NCBI GenBank assembly: GCA_913019905.1 | Contig: CAJVZD010000016.1 | Span: 1-64,000, forward strand | Origin: an uncultured Cellvibrionales bacterium | Lineage (GTDB): Bacteria; Pseudomonadota; Gammaproteobacteria; Pseudomonadales; Dasaniaceae | Direction: 5' to 3' | DNA: 64,000 bases | Made by a program: the position numbers and the translations under genes | The notes under the pieces: model-generated | What the model was told of the DNA's origin: nothing | The model's input: only the letters and a program-made list of their open reading frames with translations | Database searches by the model: none | In this document: in pieces, positions 24,957-33,785 of the stretch | How positions within the stretch are numbered: the first letter of the stretch is position 1 | How the letters are laid out: each line of letters opens with the position of its first letter

Positions 24957-26029
24957 AAGGGTGCCTATTGGGACTTATGTTAGGTGACAGTCTTGGTTTG
25001 CCTTACGAAGGTTTGTCTGCCGGTAGAGTGAATAAATTTATGCCTGAAGATTTACAACAGAGTTTGTTTTTTCACTGCGGGATGGTGTCCGATGATACCG
25101 AGCACGCGCTCTTTGTTGGCCAGGCGGCGGCATTGTACCCGGATGATGTCAATAAGTTCCAAACACAATTATCCTGGTATTTGAGATGGTGGTTGCTTAG
25201 ATTACCCGCGGGTATTGGTATGGCGACAGGTCGATCCATCATAAAACTGTGGTTAGGTTTTCCCGCTTCCAAATCGGGTGTCTATTCCGCGGGGAATGGG
25301 CCAGCGATGCGGTCACCGGTGTTGGGCGTGTTGTTTGGGCACGATAAAGTAAAACTGAAAGCCTACGTACGTGCCAGTACCGAGTTAACCCACTCTGATA
25401 TAAAAGCGTATATTGGATCATTGGCGGTTGCCTGCTTAAGTTATCAGTTATCGCAAAATAGGGAGAGTGCCGACGCCCGCGGCAATGTTCTCGCATTCAA
25501 AACAAGTTTTAGTCAACTGACAATAGACATACCGGATCACGACCTAAAAGAATTTAACGATTTGTTAGGCATGATTACTAGCGCCATAGAAAAGGGCTCA
25601 CAAACGGTTGGTCTTGACTACTTGATAAAAGAGCTAAAGTTGGAAAAAGGGGTGAGTGGTTACATTTACCATACCGTCCCTGTGGTTCTTTTCCTGGCGT
25701 TAAAATCTGAGGAAGGTTTTCTCGAGAGTCTACGTTCGGTCATTCTGCTCGGTGGCGATACCGACACGACCGCTGCAATATTGGGCGGGATACTGGGAGG
25801 AAGGATTACCAATTGGAATCATTTTTCCAAGCAGTTGAACGCCGTTGTCGATTGGCCAATTTCTAAAAGGAGTATAAAAAAGCAGTCGCGGAAAATCGTG
25901 TTAGGCGCCAGCGGTGAAGAAGTGGTGGGATTTCCTCTGATTGTTGGTCCCGTGGTTTTTCTTCGTAATTTAATTTTTTTGACGATTGTTTTGGGGCATG
26001 GTTTTCGTCGTCTTCTTCCTCCTTACTAA
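24935..26029 (+). CDS. ADP-ribosylglycohydrolase family protein with hydrophobic C-terminus
   Basis: This 364-residue protein has the DraG/ARH fold. It shows GLMLGDSLGLPYE near the N-terminus, the metal-binding SDDTE (Asp53, Asp54, Thr55), TELTHSD in the middle and LLGGDTDTTAAILGG near residue 285. These place the two magnesium ions used to remove ADP-ribose from proteins or small molecules. Unusually, the last 35 residues are strongly hydrophobic (GFPLIVGPVVFLRNLIFLTIV) and end in a basic GFRRLLPPY, suggesting a C-terminal membrane anchor. No ADP-ribosyltransferase gene is in view, so the target is unknown. It may be cotranscribed with the small genes upstream. Confidence 0.85.
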   Translation: MVDGKSVEGCLLGLMLGDSLGLPYEGLSAGRVNKFMPEDLQQSLFFHCGMVSDDTEHALFVGQAAALYPDDVNKFQTQLSWYLRWWLLRLPAGIGMATGRSIIKLWLGFPASKSGVYSAGNGPAMRSPVLGVLFGHDKVKLKAYVRASTELTHSDIKAYIGSLAVACLSYQLSQNRESADARGNVLAFKTSFSQLTIDIPDHDLKEFNDLLGMITSAIEKGSQTVGLDYLIKELKLEKGVSGYIYHTVPVVLFLALKSEEGFLESLRSVILLGGDTDTTAAILGGILGGRITNWNHFSKQLNAVVDWPISKRSIKKQSRKIVLGASGEEVVGFPLIVGPVVFLRNLIFLTIVLGHGFRRLLPPY

Positions 26030-26180
26030 CATCGATTTCATTTTGTTTGTATGTCTGTATGTATGCCCTCTGTTTAGGTTTTTTTCCGAAGAAAAACGGC
26101 GTATTTGTAGGGACAAAAATTATCGGTATTCGTGGCGTGGCTGGACAGTATAGGGTCTTTCTTGATGGGCATGGCTGTTG

Positions 26181-26207
26181 GGATTCTGTGCAGTTGGCAC
26201 AGAATCC
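26181..26207. terminator. Perfect 11-bp inverted repeat between convergent genes
   Basis: GGATTCTGTGC (26181-26191) and GCACAGAATCC (26197-26207) pair perfectly around a five-base loop. It lies between the ADP-ribosylglycohydrolase gene and the convergent gene at 26232, the right place for a two-way terminator. No T-run follows on either strand, so it may act with Rho or have another role. Confidence 0.5.
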
Positions 26208-26231
26208 TGTGATAGGAACTAGCGATTGCAG

Positions 26232-27455
26232 TCACATTTCAGCGGTAAATTGCAGTCCTGCATTATCTTGTAATCGGTCTAACAGGCTATCGCCCATTGC
26301 CGAGGCGGGTGTCCAGAATCCTCCTCCTACCTGAATATTGTCCTTAACTAAACATACAGCGCATTCTGCTAACATCTTGGAAGTAGATCCATAACCCGGG
26401 TCCATATCACCGGTTACAATAACGCGTAGGTCTTTGGCTCGGTCGGTGGGATGAACACCATGCAGGTGTATTTCATAAAAACCGTTTTCACGTTTGTCTT
26501 TAGAGGGTCCCTGTCCTGGTGCGGGTAAAAAACTGTGGAGCATTTTTCGAATCGGTGATATTGCCATGGAGCCCATCATGGCTAGGCTCCCGAAAGCGGC
26601 CGCACGAGCTTTTATTGACGAGTCCGAAAGAGTCGCTTCGTCGTACCTAAAATCTTTTCCGTAGGCATCGTCCATTAAGGCGTTGCTTCTTCTCACAACT
26701 CGCGTATTAATAAGGGCCATAGGAAACGGGGATGTCCAGCTTTTAAAATCATCATCATAAAAGGCTGAGTTTTGTTCGTTGACATCGCCACCACGATAAG
26801 AGCCTTCCGGATTCAGCAGGTAGGGATCATCAAGCGCTTGTTGAAGTGCAGGTTCTTTTTGTACCTCTTCCAGCATATTGATCATGCTATAGACTGTGCC
26901 GCCGCTGAATCCTCCTGAAAAAGATTTAGCCCGGTATTTGATATGGCGAGCCGCAACACCATACATCGCTTGCATTTGTCGTTGCAAAAAATAGACACCC
27001 ATATCCGAGGGTATACTATCGAAACCGCAGGTATGAACGATACGAGCACCTGACAGTTCAGCTTTGCTTTGAAACTGTTTGATCATTCTATCCATCCACA
27101 AGATCTCTCCCGTCAAATCGCAGTAGTGAGTTCCATTCTCAACACATGCGCTGACCAAAGAAGACCCATATAAAGCATATGGGCCTACCGTCGTACAGAC
27201 AACTTGAGTTCGGGCAGTTAGCGCCTTTAAGGAGTCGTCATCGTTGCTATTGGCTACCACGATGGCTAAACCGTCTTTATCACCTGTTATCTCTGCAGAT
27301 ATAGCTTCCAGTTTTTGCTTGCTTCGACCGCCTATGGCCCAGCGGAGTTTTTCATCATTGCCGTACTTGGTATGTAGATATTCGGCGACGAGTCGACCGG
27401 TGAATCCGGTGGCGCCCCATAAAATGATTTCGAATTCGCGTTCATTGTCAGACAT
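26232..27455 (-). CDS. Saccharopine dehydrogenase-like NAD(P)-binding protein (trans-acting enoyl reductase type)
   Basis: This 407-residue protein resembles the saccharopine-dehydrogenase-like oxidoreductases found in mycobacteria (trans-acting enoyl reductases) and in animals (SCCPDH). The N-terminal Rossmann motif is WGATGFTGRLVAEYL. The conserved TVGPYALYGSSLVSACVENGTHYCDLTGE and HTCGFDSIPSDMG segments follow. The start at 27455 has GAGG seven bases upstream, while the ATG at 27467 lies within that sequence. Lysine biosynthesis is unlikely, since this subfamily mostly acts on lipids or unknown substrates. It stands alone, convergent with the gene on its left and divergent from an MFS transporter. 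Confidence 0.85.
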   Translation of the reverse strand: MSDNEREFEIILWGATGFTGRLVAEYLHTKYGNDEKLRWAIGGRSKQKLEAISAEITGDKDGLAIVVANSNDDDSLKALTARTQVVCTTVGPYALYGSSLVSACVENGTHYCDLTGEILWMDRMIKQFQSKAELSGARIVHTCGFDSIPSDMGVYFLQRQMQAMYGVAARHIKYRAKSFSGGFSGGTVYSMINMLEEVQKEPALQQALDDPYLLNPEGSYRGGDVNEQNSAFYDDDFKSWTSPFPMALINTRVVRRSNALMDDAYGKDFRYDEATLSDSSIKARAAAFGSLAMMGSMAISPIRKMLHSFLPAPGQGPSKDKRENGFYEIHLHGVHPTDRAKDLRVIVTGDMDPGYGSTSKMLAECAVCLVKDNIQVGGGFWTPASAMGDSLLDRLQDNAGLQFTAEM

Positions 27456-27499
27456 GAGCAGCCTCATTGTTGTATTAGAAGGTGGATTGAATTGTCACT

Positions 27500-27535
27500 G
27501 GGTTTTCTATTGGGTTTTCTATTGGGTTTTCTGTT
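27500..27535. repeat. Tandem 12-bp repeat (3 copies) in a 464-bp gap
   Basis: GGGTTTTCTATT occurs twice and then once as GGGTTTTCTGTT. It lies 45 bases upstream of the saccharopine-dehydrogenase-like gene, in its promoter region. The rest of the gap (27536-27919) is AT-rich with no gene I can support. Confidence 0.85.
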
Positions 27536-27919
27536 GGTTTATCTGCTGAGTTATGTTCGGAGTATTTATTAGTTTTTGATCAAGATTTTTCTTTACGTAA
27601 TTCCGAGAATTTGCAATAAACTCCAGGGAGTGACTATCACAGACACGTAATTGGCCTGCATATAACGATTGAAAGTTTGGCTTGTTGATTTCTATTTATT
27701 CCCCGATTCAGAATCCAAGAAAATTGCGCAGCTAGTATGCCACTGTTGCTAGTCGATTTAAAAGATGTACGCGCCAAACTTCTTTATTAAATTAGATGCC
27801 GGAAACTCACAACTTCGATAATTTCTATTAGCGATTCAATAGATTTTTAATCTGTTTGTTTAAGTTCGAGGCTTAATCAGCGTATTGTAGGGTACAAGAA
27901 AAGTTAATAAAGGGTCGAC

Positions 27920-29137
27920 ATGGCAAGCATTCTTCCAGTACTGGGCAATCCGCTGTTTCGGCGCTATGTTTTTGGTAACGGTATTTCCCTGTTGGGCGCT
28001 TGGGTACAGAGAGTAGGAATTGGCTGGCTTACGTGGGAGTTGACGCAATCCGGATTCTGGCTGGGCGCCATAGCGTTTGCAGACCTCTTTCCGGCTTTAA
28101 TTGTTGGGCCTTTTGCTGGAGTCTGGGCAGATAGATATGACCGCCGAAATATTCTCTTGCGCAATCAACTTGTTTCGGGGCTGATTGCGACCTTGATTTT
28201 TGTATTGGTATTTATCGATGCAATGAACATTTACCTATTGTTCACACTGTCTTTGGGGTTGGGTATTACGTCCAGTATTGCATTACCGGCTCGATTAGCG
28301 TTAGTTCCCATGTTGGTTAAATCCGAGGATGTTCCGGCTGCAGTCGCGTTGAACTCTGTGCTATTTAATACGGCTCGTTTCGTCGGTCCAATGATTGCGG
28401 CATCTCTAATAGCGTGGTCAGACGTTAGCCTGACTTTTCTTGTTAATGGCTTAACCTACGGGATTATGGCTCTTGTTATGTATTCGATTCCGACAGGCCT
28501 ACATGCCGTCAAGACCGTCAGCGACTCCCATATTTTGACTGATATTTGGGAGGGCGTGAGATACGCCGGTGGCCACCCAGTCATTCGCGCTATTATTCTG
28601 ATAATTTTGGCGGTGGCCATGTTTAGTAAACCGATTGCCGAATTGCTGCCGGGGTTTGCGGACGGGGTATTTGGACGAGGAGCAATTGGCCTGGCATTAA
28701 TGACTCAGGCAATGGGAATTGGCGCGCTATTGGGGGGTATCTGCTTAGCGCAGTTTAATAGCACCGCGAGATTACCGATCATCGCCTTGGTTGGGTTTTT
28801 GGCCTGCGGGATTACGGGCTGTTTATTTGGTCTTTCCGACAACTTTTATTTGTCACTCGTTATTCTGTTGTTTATGGGAATGGCCGTTAGCTTAACGGGT
28901 ATTTGTACCCAAACTTTGATTCAACATACGGTAAAGGAGGAAGTCAGAGGCCGAGTGATGAGTTTATGGGGTTTAATATTTCGCGGTGCACCTGCGGTGG
29001 GTGTAATCATTATGGGGGCGTTGTCTGAGCTAAGCTCACTAGGTGTTGTTGTAGCGGCTGCTAGTTTACTTTGCATTGCGGCCGCCGTTATTTCTTATCT
29101 TCGCTGGGTAGTAAGACTCCGACAGGCTTTTACATAA
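27920..29137 (+). CDS. MFS transporter
   Basis: This 405-residue inner-membrane protein has about twelve hydrophobic segments and the MFS loop motif GPFAGVWADRYDRRNILL between segments 2 and 3. It resembles the EntS-like (MFS_3) branch of exporters: LGNPLFRRYVFGNGISLLGAWVQRVGIGWL at the start and VRGRVMSLWGLIFRGAPAVG late. Members export siderophores, drugs or other small molecules, and the substrate here is not apparent. AAAGGG lies six bases before the start. No operon partner is visible, and the downstream GST gene is convergent. Confidence 0.92.
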   Translation: MASILPVLGNPLFRRYVFGNGISLLGAWVQRVGIGWLTWELTQSGFWLGAIAFADLFPALIVGPFAGVWADRYDRRNILLRNQLVSGLIATLIFVLVFIDAMNIYLLFTLSLGLGITSSIALPARLALVPMLVKSEDVPAAVALNSVLFNTARFVGPMIAASLIAWSDVSLTFLVNGLTYGIMALVMYSIPTGLHAVKTVSDSHILTDIWEGVRYAGGHPVIRAIILIILAVAMFSKPIAELLPGFADGVFGRGAIGLALMTQAMGIGALLGGICLAQFNSTARLPIIALVGFLACGITGCLFGLSDNFYLSLVILLFMGMAVSLTGICTQTLIQHTVKEEVRGRVMSLWGLIFRGAPAVGVIIMGALSELSSLGVVVAAASLLCIAAAVISYLRWVVRLRQAFT

Positions 29138-29288
29138 TGTTTGCATTTCAAGCGAGCCGGATTCTGGCAGAGAGTGTCTCGCGGCATTGATGAAGTGTTT
29201 GTCCTGTCCTGTCTTGTATGGCCTCTGCCAAACAGAGTTATCTTCAGAACAGTCCCGTTTGTTCGCTTATGGGGACTTTATCCGTTCA

Positions 29289-30080
29289 TTAAGGCAATTT
29301 GGACATCACCTCGTCGATGTCAGCGGCCACCGTTTGTCCGGCTTTGTTAAATGCCGCGATTAGGGGAGCCGGTGTCCACTTGGTCACCGCTTCATTAAAT
29401 GCGGGCCTTTGTTGAATGGCGTCAAACCAGCGTTTAAGGTTTGGCCGAGAATCAACTTCGGCGTTTTGGCCCAAATGACATGCTCTCAGTACATAGGGCA
29501 TCAATGCACAGTCCGCCAATGTGAATGCAGGCCCCATTAACCAATCATTGTCTGCTAGCAGCTCGTTCGCCTGATCAAACATCGATCTGTGTGTCAGCAT
29601 CGCGTCTCTGAATTCGGGCGCTCTCACGCCATTATCTACGACAGAACGTCGTATAGAGCGCCGAGCGGCGCTAGGTATTTGCTCAATTAGTGCATCTACT
29701 TCTTCTTTTGGGCGAGTCAATAGTGAGGGTCTGGCGCCAATCGCATAGGTAATAATTCCGCACGCAGGGTGTAAGGCGTCGTCAATCTTTTTGCAGAGCA
29801 GCCGCATCTTGTGCTTATCTGCAGCAGCTTCCGGTTTCAGTGGGATTTGTGGATAGGCGTCATCAAGATATTCGTTAATGAGCGTCGATTCGATAAATAC
29901 GATGCCGTTATCTTCGAGTGTGGGTACAACCGCATTAGGATTGAGTGAGATATATTCGCTGGAAAATTGTTCGCCTTTTTGCAAGTCAATCAGCTTATCT
30001 TCGTAAGCTAAGTTCTTTTCATGAAGAACCATTCTTACTTTTTGCGAACAACTTGATAATGAGTTGTGATAAAGGCGCAT
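29289..30080 (-). CDS. Glutathione S-transferase family protein
   Basis: The protein has 263 residues from the ATG at 30080, which has GGGGAA upstream. A longer in-frame extension to 30239 overlaps the regulator gene and has no similarity. The N-terminal thioredoxin fold starts MRLYHNSLSSCSQKVRMVLHEK with a Ser-Cys pair at the usual catalytic position and has the cis-Pro loop NPNAVVPTLEDNG and IESTLINEYLDD. The C-terminal helical domain contains WLMGPAFTLADCALMPYV. It conjugates or isomerises electrophiles with glutathione. It lies 37 bases after a TetR gene on the same strand, and a broken FAD oxidoreductase and a fumarylacetoacetase-family gene are nearby. An aromatic ring-cleavage role is possible. 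Confidence 0.9.
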   Translation of the reverse strand: MRLYHNSLSSCSQKVRMVLHEKNLAYEDKLIDLQKGEQFSSEYISLNPNAVVPTLEDNGIVFIESTLINEYLDDAYPQIPLKPEAAADKHKMRLLCKKIDDALHPACGIITYAIGARPSLLTRPKEEVDALIEQIPSAARRSIRRSVVDNGVRAPEFRDAMLTHRSMFDQANELLADNDWLMGPAFTLADCALMPYVLRACHLGQNAEVDSRPNLKRWFDAIQQRPAFNEAVTKWTPAPLIAAFNKAGQTVAADIDEVMSKLP

Positions 30081-30117
30081 ATGTTTTCCCCGATAACGCT
30101 GAGATTTAATTGAATAC

Positions 30118-30759
30118 TTATAGCTGTAAGCCGACGAGTTTCGGCTGAGCAAGACGCACTGATTTAATCGCATCGGCGGTCGACATCCCCAATATTTGCA
30201 GGATGTGTTGGCAGGTACGTTTGCTAACATTTTTATCAATACCTGTTGCCAGCTGCAAGCTTAAGGAGGACATGATTAACGCGGCGATTTGGTCTAACAG
30301 GACGTTGTCGAGAGTAGTGTCAAACACGCCTTGATCGAGGCCGAGTTGGATGTCGGCCTTTAAATAGACAGCGGTTTCGATTTTGTTTTTTGGTAGTTGA
30401 TGATATCCATCGACTAAGACCAGCCCCCAGTCCTTTGCCTTGGTTGCAGTGGTCAGAAATTGCGTTGTTGCGACAACCAAACGTGTTTGCGCATCTTTGA
30501 TATTTCCCATGGACTGATCTATGCCACTGGCAATTTCCAAAATTATAGCCAGCGCAGTTTGCAACGCGAGTTCATCTTTGTCTTTGAAATGATTATAAAA
30601 AGTGCCGTTTGCCAAGCCAGCTATTTCGGTAATATCGCTAATTTTGGCATTGCTGATTCCCTGTCGAGCGAATACGTTTACGGCGCTATCTAGCAAGCTG
30701 CCTCGTGTTCGTTGTCGTTTTTTAGCGCCACGGGCCCGAATTTCAAAGTGTCTGGTCAT
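30118..30759 (-). CDS. TetR family transcriptional regulator
   Basis: This 213-residue protein has a typical TetR N-terminal helix-turn-helix: RGSLLDSAVNVFARQGISN, ISDITEIAGLANGTFYNHFKDKDEL. A divergent helical ligand-binding domain follows. It should repress the neighbouring GST gene, transcribed in the same direction 37 bases downstream. It probably once also repressed the divergent gene starting at 30840, now only a stump. The N-terminal extension before the helix-turn-helix is basic (RARGAKKRQRTRG). Confidence 0.92.
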   Translation of the reverse strand: MTRHFEIRARGAKKRQRTRGSLLDSAVNVFARQGISNAKISDITEIAGLANGTFYNHFKDKDELALQTALAIILEIASGIDQSMGNIKDAQTRLVVATTQFLTTATKAKDWGLVLVDGYHQLPKNKIETAVYLKADIQLGLDQGVFDTTLDNVLLDQIAALIMSSLSLQLATGIDKNVSKRTCQHILQILGMSTADAIKSVRLAQPKLVGLQL

Positions 30760-30839
30760 GGGAAGATAGTAACACTATTTAATTGACATGCAATTCAAAA
30801 TTGTATTTACTCTCATTTTTAGATTGGCGTGAAATTACT

Positions 30840-30959
30840 ATGACAAAGCGTCATAATGCTCAGCTGCTGGTTATTGGCGCTGATCCAGCAGGGTTGCTTT
30901 CAGCAGTGGCGACATTTTGCTATTTTGGGACGGGCACTAGCCGATTAAACCCATGTTGA
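30840..30959 (+). pseudogene. Remnant of FAD-dependent oxidoreductase/monooxygenase (N-terminal stump)
   Basis: A 39-codon frame begins MTKRHNAQLLVIGADPAGLL, matching the dinucleotide-binding start of FAD monooxygenases (LVIGAGPAGLL), then loses similarity and stops. The third Gly of GxGxxG is Asp. No continuation in any frame is visible before the next gene at 31028. It starts 80 bases from the divergent TetR gene, the normal place for a TetR-controlled oxidoreductase. I read it as a deletion remnant. Confidence 0.6.
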
Positions 30960-31027
30960 TGGCGATTCGATTTCAGTTAGAACGGAGCTTACACACGTTT
31001 TCATAATTTAGGACAACGGATTTTACG

Positions 31028-32128
31028 ATGAAAGTAATCAACAGAATAACGTTACTCACCTTGGCTGTCGTTCTCGGTGTCATGATTTACAGTCTTTATC
31101 TTTCTCGGCCCTTGTTTGATGAAAGACTGTCGCAGAAATACCAACAAAAATTCGAAATTGCTCCATTCGAGTCTGCATTGACTTTTGCCAGATACGAAGA
31201 TGCCGGAACCATTAAAGTACTGTTAGTCACCGATACGGCTGATGGCATGGTGCACGGTTTAGATCTTTCATCGGTATATGGCACAGCTGTTCTTGATCCT
31301 CGTAGTCTCTACAATGCGGTGGGTTACGATGCGCTTTTAGCCATTGCTTCCGGAAAAAAGACACTGTCATCGGCATCGGCATCAGCTGCGGTTATCTCGG
31401 TGCCTATCGGGAAGCTCGTTCGGCCGATGGACTTCACTTTTCCACATGTCGCGGCTGGAACAAACTACGCAGATCACGCGGAAGAGGTCTATGTTGATGA
31501 TCCTCCGTTTCTTTTTCCTAAACTTGCACGAGCGACCAATTGGAACGCCAGCGTAGACGCAGATAGTAGTACTCATCTCGACTACGAAGCGGAGATTTGT
31601 TTTGTGCCAATGGCGGATATTGAAGAATCAAGCTCGCGTGTCACGATGGGCCTCATATTGTGTAACGATTATACCGATCGATGGACACTGTTAAAGGAGA
31701 TTGATCTCGGCGGCGCCATGGGTTTAACCGGATTCGCATCGGCAAAAGGAAAATCAGGGTATTTGACCGTGGGGTATTTACTGGTCATACCGCGCAGCCC
31801 TGAATTTTATCGCGATATTAGTTTTCAGTTGTATGTTAACCAAAATATGAGACAAAACGTTGCTGCTAAAGAGATGATTTTGACGCCAACAGATATAGTT
31901 CGCGAGTCTTTTGTTTCTGCACAACATGACTATTTTCGCGCTACAGAAAAAGTGGCGCTTCTTCCTCACAAAAATATTCCTGCGGGCACGCTCCTTCTCA
32001 GTGGAACCGCGGGAGGAGTCATTTTCAAACCACTGAATGCTTGGAATCCGTTACTCTACCTGAAAAGAGGAGACCGTGTGATTACCGTCGGAGATTACCT
32101 TGGACATTTAGATAACAGCATTCAATAA
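31028..32128 (+). CDS. Fumarylacetoacetate hydrolase family protein with N-terminal membrane anchor
   Basis: This 366-residue protein has one hydrophobic segment at about residues 7-26 (ITLLTLAVVLGVMIYSLYL) and then a FAH-type hydrolase domain. FAH marks are AAGTNYADHAEE, FPKLARATN, the metal ligand motif DYEAEICFV and LCNDYTDRW. It ends with GTLLLSGTAGGVIF and LKRGDRV. Family members cleave C-C bonds or hydrate and decarboxylate dicarbonyl acids and are normally cytoplasmic. Here the lead segment lacks a clear signal-peptidase site, so it may be anchored to the membrane facing the periplasm. AGGAC lies upstream of the start. Its substrate is unknown. Confidence 0.85.
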   Translation: MKVINRITLLTLAVVLGVMIYSLYLSRPLFDERLSQKYQQKFEIAPFESALTFARYEDAGTIKVLLVTDTADGMVHGLDLSSVYGTAVLDPRSLYNAVGYDALLAIASGKKTLSSASASAAVISVPIGKLVRPMDFTFPHVAAGTNYADHAEEVYVDDPPFLFPKLARATNWNASVDADSSTHLDYEAEICFVPMADIEESSSRVTMGLILCNDYTDRWTLLKEIDLGGAMGLTGFASAKGKSGYLTVGYLLVIPRSPEFYRDISFQLYVNQNMRQNVAAKEMILTPTDIVRESFVSAQHDYFRATEKVALLPHKNIPAGTLLLSGTAGGVIFKPLNAWNPLLYLKRGDRVITVGDYLGHLDNSIQ

Positions 32129-32187
32129 CGGTCAGTTTACAGCTAACGAGATAACTTTGCTTTTTTTAAGAAAATCTTGATTTAGGA

Positions 32188-32219
32188 AACTCTTATTTAA
32201 GATAACTCTTATTTAAGAA
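32188..32219. repeat. Tandem 16-bp repeat (2 copies)
   Basis: AACTCTTATTTAAGAT is followed directly by AACTCTTATTTAAGAA. It is intergenic, between the FAH-family gene and the M20 peptidase gene. Confidence 0.8.
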
Positions 32220-32354
32220 AACAGGTAGAAATGACAAGTACGACCCAAATATTGTCTAGTGTTTGACCATTGATAAATTGTTCGTTGGCGGTATTATACG
32301 AATCACAAAGAAAAAAAGTCGCTATCTAATAATAAATGGAAAAGGCTCAGTAAT

Positions 32355-33656
32355 ATGGCATTTGAACCCAAAATTGATGAGGTGCTCGCCGAAAAGATTC
32401 GCATGGCGGTTCGTGAGGGCATGGCCAAACAAATTGAATTTACCCAGGAGTTGGTCAGAAAGCCCTCTACACGGGGACAGGAGCACACGGCTCAGGATTT
32501 TCTCTATCAAGAATTACAATCTCGGGGTTATGCAATGGACCGATGGGCCATTGATGTCGCCAGTATCGAAAATCACCCGGGTTTTTCTCCGGTGAATGTT
32601 TCCTACGATAACGCCATAAACGTTGTTGGTAGTCATCGCCCGCGCGAGGAGAAGGGTCGTTCGCTCATACTAAACGGTCATGTGGATGTCGTTCCAACGG
32701 GGCCGCACGACATGTGGGATAAGCCTCCTTTTGAGCCACATATCGAAGGCGATTGGCTTTATGGGCGAGGTAGTGGCGACATGAAGGCGGGACTGGTTGC
32801 CAATATATTTGCATTGGACGCATTAAAGAGACTGGGATATCAGCCCGCAGCTACGGTTCATTTACAATCCGTGACTGAGGAGGAATGTACTGGCAATGGG
32901 GCTCTTTCAGCGCTTGTTCGTGGCTATACCGCTGACGCTGCGATTATTCCCGAGCCGGAAGACGAAGGGCTGGTCAGATCATCGGTTGGGGTTATCTGGT
33001 TTCGGGTCCATGTAAAAGGTCACCCGGTTCACGTAGCCGCCGCCGGAAGCGGCGAAAATGCGATTGATGCCGCCATATTCTTAATCGCCGAGCTTAAGGA
33101 ATATGAAAAGGCTCGCAATGCCTTAAAGGTTAATCATCCTCATTTTGCAGACTTTGAGAAGCCTATTAATGTCAATATAGGGAAAATTGAAGGGGGCGAT
33201 TGGGCCTCCTCTGTACCAGCGTGGTGCAGCTTTGATGTCAGAACTGCTTTATATCCGGGAGAGAATGCGAAACAGGCAGCGCGGGAAATTGAAGATTTTC
33301 TACGCGCTTCATCGGCCAAACATTTGTTTCTGGCAAACAGCCCGCCGGAAATTGAATTTAACGGATTTATGGCAGAAGGTTTCGAGTTAAAAGAGGGGAG
33401 TGATGCGGAAAACACTTTATCCGTTGCGCACTCCACGGCGACAGCTCGAGACCTGACCACATTTGGGTCTTTGGCTTATTTAGATGCGAGAGTATTCGTT
33501 CTGTACGACAACATGCCCTGCCTTGTTTACGGACCTGTTTCCAAGGGAATTCACGGCTACAACGAGGCCGTCAGTATCAAGTCGATTGAAAATATTACCA
33601 ATACCATCGCTTTGTTTACAGCGATGTGGTGTGGCCTGGAACCACTCGATTCGTAA
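32355..33656 (+). CDS. M20 family metallopeptidase / deacylase (ArgE/DapE/ACY1)
   Basis: This 433-residue zinc hydrolase of the ArgE/DapE/aminoacylase group cleaves amide bonds of N-acyl amino acids or small peptides. The first metal motif is NGHVDVVPTGP. The bridging Asp is in GRGSGDMKAGLVAN and the catalytic Glu pair in TEEECTGNGAL. A further Glu is in IIPEPEDEG, and a late His in SKGIHGYNEAV. The middle insert (VHVKGHPVHVAAAGSGENAIDA) is the dimerisation domain. There is no signal peptide. Acyl-amino-acid hydrolysis fits the general catabolic content of the area, but the exact substrate is not evident. Confidence 0.9.
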   Translation: MAFEPKIDEVLAEKIRMAVREGMAKQIEFTQELVRKPSTRGQEHTAQDFLYQELQSRGYAMDRWAIDVASIENHPGFSPVNVSYDNAINVVGSHRPREEKGRSLILNGHVDVVPTGPHDMWDKPPFEPHIEGDWLYGRGSGDMKAGLVANIFALDALKRLGYQPAATVHLQSVTEEECTGNGALSALVRGYTADAAIIPEPEDEGLVRSSVGVIWFRVHVKGHPVHVAAAGSGENAIDAAIFLIAELKEYEKARNALKVNHPHFADFEKPINVNIGKIEGGDWASSVPAWCSFDVRTALYPGENAKQAAREIEDFLRASSAKHLFLANSPPEIEFNGFMAEGFELKEGSDAENTLSVAHSTATARDLTTFGSLAYLDARVFVLYDNMPCLVYGPVSKGIHGYNEAVSIKSIENITNTIALFTAMWCGLEPLDS

Positions 33657-33785
33657 AATGTATTTTGCTGGGTCTATTGTGGCACTGTTAGGTTCGGTGT
33701 CATAAAGTTTCACTTTGATTTGGGTGAAGCCTGACGAAAATGGATCTATATCAGCTGGAATATTTGCATTAGTGGCCGATAGTTT

